A program made the position numbers and the translations under genes. From NCBI GenBank assembly GCA_900491605.1, contig UESW01003833.1, positions 124,001 through 188,000 of the forward strand: 64,000 nucleotides of DNA. Reading direction: 5' to 3'. The notes beneath the pieces were generated by a model that saw only the letters and a list, made by a program, of their open reading frames with translations, did not search any database and had not been told where the DNA came from. The DNA comes from Calamus simplicifolius (Eukaryota > Streptophyta > Magnoliopsida > Arecales > Arecaceae). Of the stretch, positions 25,433-37,403 are shown in pieces (positions within the stretch are counted from its first letter, which is position 1; each line of letters begins with the position of its first letter).

Positions 25433-25800
25433 ATACAAAAATCAGAAAAATGTTCTGATAGACTTTAAAACTTGTCCCAAATAAATTTAAATATAAATTT
25501 GACTTGAATACATTAAATATGACATTAAGCATGGATTCAAGACATGTTTCAAGAATTCATCGATTGAATTATAATGTGTAAAAATTCCTTTTTGAAATCT
25601 TTTAAGCATAGAGCTTGAAACTCTTTTTCTAATTGATTCAAAACTCATGAATTAACCATTTAGAATCCATTCCTTTCAATTTGAATAAGCTCAAGGTTTT
25701 TGATAAATAAACTCATTGTTTCCTTTAAGGTACTCATGGCTTTTGGAAATCATCAAAATCAATAAAGTTGGGGCAATTATGTTTCAATAATTTCTCAACA

Positions 25801-27311
25801 AAGATGAATTAAAATCCATGGCTGAAAATAATGTATGGGATCTTGTCGAATTGCCAGAAGGTTCTAAACAAGTTGGATGTAAATGGGTTTTTAAAACCAA
25901 ACGTGACTTGAATGGCAATATCGAATGTTTTAAAGCTAGACTTGTTTCCAAGGGTTATACTCAGAAGGATGGCATTGATTATAAAGAGACATTTTCATCC
26001 ATTTCAAAAAAAGATTCATTAAGAATCATTATGGCTTTGGTAGCTCAATATGATTTAGAGTTACATCAAATGGATGTGAAAACAGCCTTTCTTAATAGGG
26101 AAATAGAAGAAGAAATTTATATGGATCAACCTGAAGGTTTTTCCATGTAAGGAAAGGATCATATGGTGTGTAAACTTAAGAAATCAATATATGGACTTAA
26201 ACAAGCTTTCAGACAATGGTATATTAAGTTCAATGATACTATTACATCTTTTGGTTTTCATGAAATTATTGTTGATCGATGCATTTACCGAAAGATTTGT
26301 GGAAGTAAGTTTATATTTTTGGTTCTATACGTTGATGATATTTTGCTTGCTGCTAATGATTTAGGTATCTTGTATGAGACTAAAAATTTTCTCTCTAAGA
26401 ATTTTGAGATGAAAGATATGGGAGAGGCATCTTATGTGATAGGAATTTTCATATTCAGAAAGAGATCACATGTATTGTTAGGGTTGTCTCAGAAAACTTA
26501 TATCGAGAAAATTCTTGAGAAATTTAATATGAACAACTGTTCAGCAGGAATTGTCCCAATACAAAAAGGAGATAAATTTAGTCTAATGCAATGTCCAAAG
26601 AATGATGTGGAACGTAAGCAAATAGAATCTATTCCATATGCTTCAGTTGTGGATAGCTTGATGTATTTGCAAACTTGCACAAGACCAGATATCAGCTTTG
26701 CGGTTGGGATGTTGGGCCATTATCAGAGTAATCATGGTATTGATCATTGGAAAGCTGCAAAGAAAGTGATGAGATATCTTCAAGGAACTAAGGATTATAT
26801 GCTCACATTTAGAAGATTTGATCAGTTGGAAATAATTGGATATTCAAATTCAGATTTTGCTGGTTGTGTTGACAGTAGAAAGTCAACTTTTGGCTATGTG
26901 TTCCTATTGGGAGAAGGAGCAATTTCATGGAAAAGTGTCAAACAATCAATTATTGCCTCATCCACTATGGAAGCAGAATTTGTAGCATGTTATGAAGCTA
27001 CAATTCAAGCATTATGGCTACAGAACTTTATTTCAGGACTTGGGGTTGTCGACACCATTACCAAGCCGCTGCAAATTTATTGTGATAATTCCGCAGCAGT
27101 TTTCTTCTCCAAGAATGATAAATATTCCAGAGGTGCTAAACATATGGAATTAAAGTACTTTAATGTCAAGGAGGAGGTCCAGAAATAAAGAGTGTGCATT
27201 GAACATATTAGAACGGATCTTATGATAGCAGATCCTTTAACTAAAGGTTTACAACCAAAAACATTTAAAGAACATGTACATAGAATGGGTCTTGGTTGTA
27301 TTGAAGATTGA
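25801..27311 (+). pseudogene. Copia-A pol, 3' portion (RT and RNase H)
   Basis: After the duplicated AAGAT the frame resumes with ELKSMAENNVWDLVELPEG. RT motifs are WVFKTKRDLNGNIECFKARLV near 25880, MDVKTAFLN near 26070 and the catalytic LYVDDILLAA near 26330. RNase H follows with SNSDFAGCVDSRKSTFGYV near 26855, SSTMEAEFVAC near 26960 and CDNSAAVFFSKN near 27080. TAA stops occur at 26148-26150 and 27186-27188, and the gene ends at 27311 (TGA). The remaining 360 bases to the LTR are the untranslated 3' region, closing with the purine tract AAGTGGAAGAA at 27665-27675. Confidence 0.93.
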
Positions 27312-27675
27312 TTATGATGATATTATGTTGTGCCACTCTTGAGCTCATTAATATGAAATGTTTCTGGTTTTATTTCTTATTTCTTGTTCCTTATGCTTGT
27401 ATACACTTACTGTTTTGATCAAGAAATTTACTGTGTCTTTCAGACAATTAAGTGGACATTAAATTATGTGACCTAACATGATAAGTTGCTAATACAGTAG
27501 TATATGGAAGGGAGTATGCAAATTGGATGTGTATGACCGCCATAACTCTTATTATGTGATTTATTTTGTTAAAGTCAATTATGATAAAAAATGACATTAT
27601 GAAATTTAATTTTGCGCGCCTAATGTTTACATTATTAAATATTAATGTCATAAACTTTCGGCCCAAGTGGAAGAA

Positions 27676-28176
27676 TATTATATTAACCCTTCAATGCAAA
27701 ACCTTTCTTTAATGCAAGATGGTGAAGAGTTGCTCTTTTCTCAATCGTGCCTCGAAAGGTGAAGGGCCACCCACTTTTCTGCGTGTCCAGAAGATGAAGG
27801 GTTACCGGTTAATGGTCCAAAAGATTAAGCCATTAGCATTAAGCTGAGGTATTAAGAGAAATTAAAGATATTAATTGGTGTTTGATAGAAATACCGATTG
27901 ATGTTATATATATAAATAATTGGTCATCTCTCTGCTAGAAGAAGTAAATAAGAATCCATCGTTCTCTGCTACAGAAAGGAATGAGGCTAAGGGAGAGAAA
28001 CTAATTATTCTTCAGAAAATGCTATCTGAAGATATTTTAAGTCTCAAGTCTACATATTATTATGATGAACTTCGCATCCGCATCAGGTAAATAATATTAG
28101 GATGAATTTCGCATTAGATAAGTATGTTATTTTATATGTAACAAATTAATTTATTGAAGATCCTTTATTGCTCACA
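27676..28176 (+). repeat. Copia-A 3' LTR
   Basis: Starts TATTATATTAACCC (TG mutated to TA) and ends CTCACA at 28176, followed by the TTAAA duplication. It aligns with 11154-11617. Confidence 0.93.
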
Positions 28177-28181
28177 TTAAA

Positions 28182-28492
28182 TTCTAAAATTCTTATTTCA
28201 AATAAAATCTCTTTTGATCCTAAGCTTTCTCATCAAATTAGGCAACCAAAGTGATCCATTTTAGTTTAGACACGTGGAGTATCTTATGTTTGATGGGCAA
28301 TTGGGTGGCTTGTTTCCTAGCTAAGTTGGGCACTCTTAAGGGCGTTAATTTTTTTTTCTTTTCCTTTCTTTTCTTTTTTGGCTGAAGAGTCTTCATGGGT
28401 TTCTAAAATGGGGAAGAATTCTAGGCAAATCACGTTGTGCCTTTTGTATGAAAAAAATTTGCATATGAGATGCTACTTTAGAACTGTCTATT
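28182..28492. other. Unassigned host sequence between Copia-A and LINE-2
   Basis: About 310 bases with no gene or element signature. It is the continuation of the sequence left of 11149. Confidence 0.4.
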
Positions 28493-28526
28493 TTCCTATC
28501 ATCTTTTTTTTGGTACAAACGGGTGA

Positions 28527-31500
28527 TCATACCATACGTGGTTGAGTCAAGCCCAAAAGATCTGAATACAAAATTTGAGATAGAACAGGCGGGCACGGGT
28601 CAGACGGAATCCAGCACCACGGCCCAGAATGATGAGCAACCTGGGCAGCAATCCAGTCAGCCGCTGAATTTGCTTCCCGATAAATGTGCCGAATAAGGAC
28701 AGTATCAGCCTGGTGGAGCATAGACCAAATGTCAGCTATCATAGGGTTGGTCGGAATAGGGTCGCCCAGATCCTGATGGAGCCAGCGCACCACAGTGAGA
28801 GAATCACCCTCAATAATAAGCTTGCGACTACCTAAACTGCGGATGGCATAGAAAATGCCAGCCCACGCAGCATGCAGTTTAGCAGACGGAACTGAGAGGT
28901 CAAGAAGACCAAAACCGCCGGCCACCATCAAATTACCATCAGACCCCCAGATCAGAAAATCGGAACCCGCCAGACGACCATGAACACTACCATCAAAGTT
29001 TACTTTGATAAACCCTAGTGGAGGGGGTTCCCAAGAAATGAAGACCGTGTGCCGATGCGCTGCAGGAGCAGCAGGGGAACCCCAGATGCTAGAGCTATCA
29101 GAGTCAATGGTAGAGTGATGGATAATGTACTCATTTGAGAGGGACTGGGCAGTCATAACTATCCTGAAAGGAGGATCAGATACATCAGAGAAAATATGAT
29201 GATTCCGAGATAACCAGAGTTGGTAAGCAATATAGGCAGCCAAGGAATTGGATCGACCAAAGTCCCTTCTCATATCCCGACGAATCATCATAAGGAAAGA
29301 AATGCAATCCTGAACACTGCCCACATCCCACAGACGATAACCCGCTGTCTGCCACACCAAACTCGCTCTGTCATAGGAAAATATAGCATGATCAGAAGTC
29401 TCGACCTCAGTACCGCATAATGGGCAAATAGGAGAAATCACCATGCCTCTCCTATAGAGCAGGGAACATGTAGGAAGACAATCCCACGCCATCTTCCATA
29501 TGAATAGGCGAACTCTAGGGTAGACAGGAAGCCTCCAAATTCAAGAACCATCAATCGTGTGTCCCAACTGAGGTCTGTAAGCCTGCATGATGTCCCTAGT
29601 TGGTGCACGGGTCAAGCAAGACCTCCTCCATAATCCGATATCCGCTGTGTGATCAGGGAGAAGAGGGATAGATAGAATGCGCTGAAAAAGCTCCGCACCA
29701 AATAAAGAGTCTACAAGAGGACCGTTCCAGGCATTGTGATCCTGCATAATTAGGTCAGAGACTCTCATGCCAATAGGGATGTTAGAACTAACAAAGGTGG
29801 GCCATCGAATCAAAGGGATGTTTGCCAACCAAGTATCCGTAAGGATATCCACAGAGGCACCATTACCAATCATCCACGACGTTCGACTAAGAACAACCGG
29901 AGCATAAAGACAAACCTCTTTCCAAAAGAAGGAATGGCTACGACTAGACTGGGGGTGACTCTGGGAAGACCAATCACCATATTTGGCATGATTGAACAAG
30001 CTCCACAGACATCCTGGCTCCAATAAAAATCTCGATGCGTGCCTAGCAATCAGTGCCTCTCTCCTCCTAATGAGGGACTGAATCCCAAGCCCCTCCTCCG
30101 AAAAGGGCATGCAGACAGAATCCCAAGCCCGCAAATGGATCCCATGGCCATCCTGCATAGATCCCCAGAGAAAATTTCTGAACCATCTCTCCATCCTTCT
30201 TAAGCAGGTCACCGAAATGGCAGCATTAGAAAGGATATAGAGAGGAAGAGCAGTGAGAACAGATCGGATGAGAGTAAGCCTGACCATCATAGATAATCCA
30301 GAGAGTTGCCAACCATCCAGATGATCACGAACATGGCGCTCCAGCTCACTGAAATCCGAGCGTCGAGGCCTCCTTCCCGTAATTGGAACCCCCAGATAAG
30401 AAAGATGATCAGCATGAGCAGAAATGCCCAATATATGCATGATAGACTTCCGAGTGGAAGTTTTAGTCTTCGGACTGAAAGATATAATGGATTTAGCAGT
30501 ATTAACTTGTTGCCCAGAAGCCCTGCAGTAAGACTGGAGCACTGAAGCAAAAACAGAAGCATTACAGGTAGTAGCCCTCCCCATCAAGATGCAATCATCA
30601 GCAAATAATAAATGGGATAACGCCAGCCCATGGGATCCAGTACTGTAAGGATCTAAGAGAGAAGCTTGTTGGGCCTGGTGAAGAGCTCTCGATAAAGCAT
30701 CCGCAGACAGAATGAATAAGAAAGGGGAAAGGGGGCAGCCTTGCCTGAGACCTACCGCAGAATGAAAATAATCAGTCTGACCACCATTAATCAAAATAGA
30801 GAATGACGGCCGGTGAACACAAGCCTTGATCCATGCAATGAAAAGCTCATCAAACCCAAATTCCTAAAGAGAGCGAAAGAGAAAATTCTAACACACTCTA
30901 TCATAAGCTCTCTCCATATCAAGCTTAACAGCCATCAGACAGTGGTAGCTAGGGGCTCTATGAAGATCATGCATAACCTCTTAAGATAGCAGGACATTAT
31001 CGAAAATACACCGACCAGCCAGGAAAGCACCCTGCTCAAGAAAGATCAGCCGAGGAATCACCACCCTGAGCCGAGAAACCAGAAGCTGAGCGCAAACCTT
31101 ATACAAGGTCGTGCACAGGCTAATAGGCCGAAAATGATGTGGCAAAGAAACATCATGGCGTTTCGGTACCAGAGTGACAAGAGTCCTATTCCACTCAGAA
31201 GGGATCAGTCTGGTCTCAAAAACAAGTTGAATGGCCTGCTCAACATCCTGGCTCACGATAGCCCAATAATGCCGAAAGAAGAGAGGGGGAAACCCATCCA
31301 GCCCCGGGGCCTTATTCGAGCCAAGGTTCCAAAGGGCCAAACGGATCTCCTCAAAGGTAATCGGACTGATGAGAGCAACGTTCTCCGCCACCGAAACCTT
31401 AAGGGGAGGAGCCACCGGAACCACAGAGGAACCATCCCCAGAAAGCTCAGTCCAGCGAGAACTAAAGAAATGAAAAATCTGGTCCGAAATGGCCTGAGAA

Positions 31501-32675
31501 GACTCCTGGACATTCCCCGAATCATCAATGAGCCGCCGTATCCGATTTACTGCACGGCGCTTTAGGGTGGACTGATGGAAGAATCTAGTATTCTGATCAC
31601 CCTCCTTAATCCACTGAATCCGGGATCTTTGCTTCCAGAAGATCTCCTGCTGACGAAGAAGAGAATGGTGGAGGCTAAGACTAGAATGAAGAGTAGACAA
31701 ATCAGAGTCCTGCAAAAAACCAAGGCGGTCCTCCTTTTCCTGAAGAGAAGCAATAACATTCTCCACCTCCTCAACTTGTCTAAAAATGTCACCGACCTCT
31801 TCCCGATTCCATCTGAAAAATCTACGTCTAGAAAGATCCAGACGGCGAGAAAGGCGATAAGTGGCATTACCTCTGACAGGAATATGCCAAACCTGAGAGA
31901 TAAGGGACCAAGTTGCCGAATAAGAAGTCTAGAATTTCTCAAATCTAAACTGACCCCAGCACCGATCATCAACATTATTAGAAATAAGGATAGGGCAATG
32001 ATCAGAGGCAATCCTGGACAAATGAGATACCGTGGTGGATGGAAAGAGCTGAAGCCATTTAGCAGTAGCCAACGCCCTATCCAATCTTTCCCAAATTCTG
32101 GCAGATCCCTGATGGTTGTTACACCAGGTAAACTGAGCCCCCTGAAAGCCCAAATCCAAAAGATTAGCGGAGGCAATGAAGGATCGGAACTCAGAAGTGC
32201 CCGAAGACTCCACAAACTGCCTACCACCTCTCTTTTCATTGGCGCTCATGATACAATTGAAATCCCCAGCCACCAGGGCAGGAACACCCTGAGAAAGCAA
32301 GGACAAGAGCTCATCCCATAGAACATGACGAACCCAAAAATCTGTACTCGCATAAATACCAGAAAGGAACCAGGGGGCCGACACACCTTCAGATATGACC
32401 AACGCCACCTGCTGCCCACAGTGGTGAAAACCGTCAACTCTAATGTCAGCAGACCGCCATAAGGCCAAGATGCCACCAGATAATCCATCAAACTCTATAG
32501 CATAGGAGGACCAAGTTTTGGATATCTATCTCCTAACATTGGCCAGACTCTGTCCAGACAAACGAGTCTCCAGCAATATACATAGATCACATTTATGGAG
32601 CTGCATGAGCCTCCCAAAAGAGGAGCGAAACGATGGTTTCAAAGCTCCTCTAACATTCCATATAATAATATTCAT
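28527..32675 (-). pseudogene. LINE-2 ORF2: endonuclease / reverse transcriptase / RNase H, in one frame with stops
   Basis: ATG at 32675 opens IIIWNVRGALKPSFRSS, the endonuclease (VAGDFNCIM near 32255, RIASDHCPIL near 32010). Next are RT motifs NKAPGLDGFPPLFFRHYW (31310), LVPKR and FRPISLCTTLYK (31120), GLRQGCPLSPFLFIL (30745) and FADD (30600). The zf-RVT (CPLCGTEVETSDHAIF near 29410) and RNase H (NFDGSV near 28990, HIYREANSAADWIA near 28680) follow. Unlike LINE-1 the whole 4.1 kb keeps one frame. Only in-frame stops break it: 32526-32528, 31929-31931, 30981-30983, 30888-30890, 30864-30866 and 29541-29543. Each stop looks like a single transition-type change of a Gln, Trp or Arg codon. Confidence 0.94.
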
Positions 32676-33837
32676 TTAGATTGGGGGGGCCTAACCGATC
32701 CCCAATCATCTCAGTGTCTGGAGAAGCATTATCAATAGGGCAATCTGCCGAAATCCCCTGGGCCTGACTTTCCATAGTAACACCGTCCATCCCCACCTGC
32801 ATGGACTTCTTAAGGAGACAGACCACAGCATCATGAGAACGATGCTCTGGGGAAAGCGTCCGAGGAGCCTCATCGCAGACAACCGAAAGATGTGCTTCTG
32901 AAGCTTGGATCAGCAAGGATCCTTGACCATCTAGAACCCCGTTCTCCTTCGGCACTTTCGACGATGCAGAGAACATGAAGGTGTGATCCATGTCATGGTT
33001 AGCAGCATCAGTAATTTTACCTTTTCATTTCGAGCTTTTAGAAACACCCGTAGGGGCCAGCGGATCAACAGGGTGAGCCCGCTTCAGTGGCCCCGGATTA
33101 GCTTCCTTACGGGATTTTGGCCTTCCAGCCCATTTAGCAGAACCCAAGAGGGCAAATGGATTAGCAGAAGCAATTGATGGATTAGCCTTCAGAAGATTTC
33201 CAGGGTCACCCAAACTCTCAGCCTGAACCGGTACTGTGAATAGGGACCGGCACGCAAGTTTTTCTGCCTGCAGCCCCTCATCCCCAACCTGAGACCCACA
33301 GCCTCCAGCAAGAATCCCCTGAGTACTACCCTTCAACGCCATAGCCGAGCCATCCAGCTTCACAGAGGGGCAGTCCACAGGCCCCGTCGCACCAGCCTTC
33401 AACCCCTGCTGCCTGCGAGAAGTCCTCTTCAGGAGCTGCCAGCCTTCAGCTATGATGGGGGAAGAGGAAGCAGAAGACTTCTGGAGCTTCACCCCTGATT
33501 CCACAACCGTAGGTTGGGATGATCTCTTACGACGAACGGCAGACATGCATGGCCCAAATAGCTCAGAGGAAGAGTCATGGAGACTCTCAGGAGCAGAGTT
33601 GCTGTCTAGAGCAGAGTTGCAGCCATCAACCGAATGTAGGGCGCCACACCTCGAGCAGAAACCCTCCACATGCTCAAAGACAAATGGTTGCCAGAAAGGG
33701 ACTCCTGAACCACGCACTCGCACTCCTAGTCGCAGTGGTTACCTCAGATCGACCTGAACACAGGCACGGGCATAACCACCGCGCTTCCTCTCCTTTGTAG
33801 CAGCATCGAGGAAGACAAACCTCCCGGCAGCATCAAG
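32650..33837 (-). pseudogene. LINE-2 ORF1, 3' portion
   Basis: This is the continuation of the ORF1 begun at 44978 after the Sirevirus-C insertion. It contains the end of the DUF4283-like module (VFLDAATKERKRGGYARA), the zinc knuckle CSRCGALHSVDGC near 33655, then a low-complexity basic tail. In-frame stops occur near 33745 and at 33025. The final stop TAG at 32650-32652 lies 26 bases inside ORF2, so ORF1 and ORF2 overlap in different frames. Confidence 0.85.
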
Positions 33838-35554
33838 TGTTGGCCCAGATGGCAACCCAAGAGGGGGGGGGGTGAATTGGGTTCTTAAAAATTTAAGACT
33901 TTTAGAAGATTTAAACTGATTTGCTCAAGATGTGCAAGTGAGTGAAATTAACTAATAAGCAATGCACAAGCAATTAATAAAGAGAGATAGAGAGAGAGAA
34001 AATATCACGGCAAACACAAGATAATTTTATAGTGGTTCGGTGTAACCAACACCTACGTCCACTCCCAAGATTCACTTGGGTCCACACTATAATCTCTCTA
34101 GATTACAGCCGAGTTGTTTTCCAAGCTCACAACTCAAACTTGTTGTTTTACCGGGTGCACAACGAACCCAGCTGGTTTTAACTCGGGCTTACCAGCACAA
34201 AACCCTACACGTTGTTTTTCACGGGCTCACAACTAACCCAACACAAGCACTCCGGCTTGTAACGAGGTATACCAACCTCCACTGATTCAATCCACTGATT
34301 GAATCAGCAAACAATAAGAATAATAGTGTTTGAACAATGAAGTGCTCCCTTTGAGCAAATATACAAATGAAGTACAAAATAATAAAAGGTTAGAAAAGCC
34401 TGATAGTATTGCAGATGGTAGTGGCTTGGGCTTTCTTCCTTCTTCTCTTTAACTCCTCTTGAAACGTTGAATCACGCCTCAGCAAGATTCTTGACCGTTG
34501 AAGACTTTGGAGTTGAGATGAAGCTTTTTCTCTTTTGAAAATCCTCCGATTTGATCTTTGAAACGCTCTTGGATTTTCTTTTGACTTTTGTGGATTGAAG
34601 ATCTGGAGCAGACGAAACTTCCTCTTGGATTTCACTCCTTTTGAATCACTCTTCTTTGAGCTAGATGATTTTTCCAATATGCTCTGTTTTTCCCTCTTTT
34701 CAAAAGATATTCTTTTCTCTCTTTGATTTTCTCGATCTGTTTGATTGAAAAGAGCTCTCTATTTATAGAATCTGCAAAAATATATCCGTTAGAGACAAGG
34801 AAAAATAGCCGTTATTTGAAAATCTTACCGTTGGGGCTGATGTGTCATCGTTAAAAATCGCGCCCAGATTTGCTGGAGTCGACTCATGCTTTTCCCGAGT
34901 CGGCTCGAGCTCATCTTACCAAAAATAGAAATGTTAAAAAGGTTAGGGGTCGACTCGCTAAAAGTGAAGTGTCGACTCCTGAAAGTCGGGAGTCGACTCG
35001 TGAAAGGCTTGGGGTCGACTCGAGAGGTGCTCAGAAAAACACTCTTCTGGTGTCTGAGCGGAGTCGACTCGCACAGTCCAGGAGTCGGCTCGACAGAATC
35101 AGGGGTCGACTCGACAATTTCATGGGTCGACTCGACACAGATGCACATTTCTGTACACTGAGCGGAGTCGACTCTGAAACTCAGGAGTCGGCTCCGGAAC
35201 GTATCAAAAATCAGAAACTTTTCTGATTGACATTAAAATCGTTCCAGATTCATTTTAATTCATTGTTTTGACATGAAATCAATAAATTAACTTTAGAATG
35301 ATTCAAGAACTAATCCAAAACTTTTTGAATAAAACATGAATTATAACATTTCTTTTCAAAAGTTTGAATATTGAGCTTAAAGTCACTTTCAAAATTGATT
35401 AAAGTTAAACTTGAGCATTCTCATTGATTGTTCAAAATAAATTTGTTGCTTCATTTTCATAAACTCATTACATCCTTTAATAAACTCAATGGCTTTTAGT
35501 AATCATCAAAATCAAAAGGATTGGATCATATAATTTTTCTATAATCTTTCAACA
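33838..35554 (-). repeat. Sirevirus-C 3' LTR
   Basis: Matches 42730-44448 with few differences (for example GTGTAACC against GTGCAACC near 34041, and a two-base loss near 34004), so the insertion is recent. It holds a TATA box at 34760-34767 and about twelve GRGTCGRCTCG motifs at 34877-35195. Confidence 0.95.
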
Positions 35555-35744
35555 ATCTCCCCCTTTTTGATGATGACAAAAATATTGAGTTTGTTCATGA
35601 TTGATTAGTGAATTTATTTTGTTTTCATAGTTAGGCTTAGGCTCCCCCTTAATGAGGTAGCTCCCCCTATGAAACTTAATTAATTATCTCATTTTATCAC
35701 AATCATAGACAATCATAGAACTATAAAATTCTCCCCCTTTTTTG
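35555..35744 (-). other. Sirevirus-C polypurine tract and multiple tract copies
   Basis: Minus strand AAAAAGGGGGAGAT abuts the 3' LTR at 35555-35569. Further AGGGGGAG-type tracts lie at about 35642, 35660 and 35730. The same spacing appears in Sirevirus-B. Confidence 0.82.
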
Positions 35745-35913
35745 TTATCAACAAAAAGATAGAGAATTATAAACATTCATTCAAATTTCATTGAAATAAG
35801 GAAATAGAGAATTCATTTCATTTAAAAGTCTAATACATCAAAATGTTCAGTACATTGATTTCATAAAGAAAGCAAAAACTTCAGTACAAAACAAGGATTG
35901 AAACTCTAGTAAC

Positions 35914-37309
35914 TCAAAAATGAGTTCTTACAATTCTAGTTAGATGATCAACTATATTTTTCATTCCTTCAGATTGAATTTTTACATATTCCTTGAGTCT
36001 TTCATCAACAAAGGTGCACGCACTCTGAATTTTGTCTTGAAGCTCTGCGTTGCACTTGGAATATGTCTCTCCATCTCCACATATATCCTTAAGTTCTTCA
36101 AAAATATTCTTGAGATCACCACTTAAGGATGCCGATGAAGATCCGAGAGTGGACTCAATCTTTGTGATACGATCATCAAGAGAATAAAGTGTCTCTCTCA
36201 AATGCATAAATTTATTCTCAAATTCAGTTTTAAGCTTATCAGATTGATCTTCAAGTAAGGCTTTGAGTTGCATAATTTGTTGATCTGAAAAACTAGCAGA
36301 AGATGAAGTCTGAACAAAGTTGGAGCTGGGGCTGGAGCAGAGGCAGAAACCAAAGGGCTCGGAGGTGCAGGCGAAGGATGTCTAACAGAGGGTCCTGCAG
36401 CCTCAGTATCTGTAGCTCTATCTTCTGTCACTCCTTTCCTTTCCCATTTACCATTCTTTTTGACAAATCCCATCCGATGAATTGTTGCTAGACTATAAAA
36501 ATCAGTGTGTCTTAAATTCTTCATAGGTTCATTATCAGAAATCACCACACCCTTGGCTTCGAAAGATCATTGTAAGGATCATCCCATAAGGCAGACTAGA
36601 TTTCTTTTCCCTCCACAATCTGCTATGTACCACAGAATCATGCTGGGAAGATTGATAGGCTTGCCTGTCACTATGGCGTCCATTACAAAGACATCTCTCT
36701 CAGAAACATAGTCAAATCTACCAGTTTTAGGAAAGAGAATCCTACTGCAGATATTGTGTAGCAATCTCAACTCTAAAGAAAGCTGATTAGCAAATACTCT
36801 TCAAATCCAACCACATCCCTGTTTAATAATCTGGATAAAGCTGGGGCGCGGTCATCAGAAGAAAAGGTGAGGTGCCAGACAAGGGTAATTCCAATAATCT
36901 AGACAAGATTTCAGCTGTCACTGATAGTCTTACTCCTCTTACATTGCTAATAAGCCCATGGTCTCCTCTAGACAAATTCTTGTAAAATTCTTTAACCAAT
37001 GAGGGATAAGTCGGGCACTCTAGAGAACAAACTTTCTCCCAACCCATCTCGATAACTGTCTCCCAACTAGAAAGCCCTCATTCTCAAACAATTCAAAATC
37101 CACCTTCCTACCAGTAGTAATGATCCTATCTGCTAGACGATCTACCTGGGAGGACGTGGCAGCAGGAGCAGCAGTTGGAGTAGAAGCAGATGAAGTGGAG
37201 TCCGTGCTCGGAGAAGGTTCACGCACGGGACGCTTCACCGTCTTCTTCACGGAGCGTTTCCGCTTGATGCCACCCGCCACACGCTAGATCCTCTAGTTTT
37301 AGGTGCCAT
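35914..37309 (-). pseudogene. Sirevirus-C extra ORF in envelope position, frameshifted
   Basis: ATG at 37309 gives MAPKTRG as in the B copy. The frame shifts near 37285 into a basic stretch (KRKRSVKKTVKRP) with Ser/Thr/Pro-rich sequence. A central domain (VDFELFENEGFLVGRQLSRW near 37090, YPSLVKEFYKNLSRGD near 36990, RDVFVMDAIVTGKPINLP near 36680) resembles the plant-specific domain seen in additional ORFs of other LTR elements. The last 120 residues (36273-35914) are charged and predicted helical, compatible with a coiled coil. At least four frame changes separate these blocks. No convincing membrane helix is visible. Function is unknown. Confidence 0.7.
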
Positions 37310-37403
37310 TTGATGATTGGAGGTGATAATCAGGGATTATTGGAAGTTTGGAAGGTTTGGAGAGAGCGTGGAGAGAGTATTTTGACGATTGGGGTCGAAT
37401 AGA

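Larger units (their letters stand above)
15198..25800 (-). mobile_element. Sirevirus-B: Sirevirus-type Copia retrotransposon nested in Copia-A
   Basis: Ends are TGTTGGCCC (15198) and TTTCTCAACA (25800), flanked by the exact 5-bp duplication AAGAT at 15193-15197 and 25801-25805. Coding is on the minus strand, so the 5' LTR is the right one. Sirevirus marks are a large gag with two CCHC knuckles and a coiled coil, an extra ORF between RNase H and the 3' LTR, several polypurine-tract copies before the 3' LTR, and palindrome-rich U3 regions. Length is 10.6 kb. All genes are broken by frameshifts. Sirevirus-C (33838-44448) is its close relative. Confidence 0.95.
24144..25800 (-). repeat. Sirevirus-B 5' LTR
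   Basis: Matches 15198-16842. On the minus strand it runs TGTTGAGAA ... CCAACA. The order is U3 with the palindromic array (25168-25432), the TATA box at 25055-25062, and then a long transcribed R/U5 part that is well conserved with Sirevirus-C. Confidence 0.94.
11154..28176 (+). mobile_element. Copia-A: Ty1/Copia LTR retrotransposon, split by Sirevirus-B
   Basis: The two LTRs (11154-11617 and 27676-28176) are clearly related. The element is flanked by a 5-bp duplication TTAAA at 11149-11153 and 28177-28181. Gag-pol reads on the plus strand in Copia order (gag, protease, integrase, RT, RNase H). A foreign element occupies 15198-25800. Taking out that element and one AAGAT duplication leaves about 6.4 kb, a normal Copia size, and the pol frame continues across the join. 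The LTRs differ by many substitutions plus indels, so the insertion is older than the nested copy. The right LTR starts TA instead of TG. Confidence 0.95.

Noticed and set aside
34870..35226. 118-codon frame found in both Sirevirus-C LTRs (also 43764-44120)
   Set aside because: Its conservation is simply LTR identity. The frame is made by the GRGTCGRCTCG repeats and lies upstream of the TATA box.
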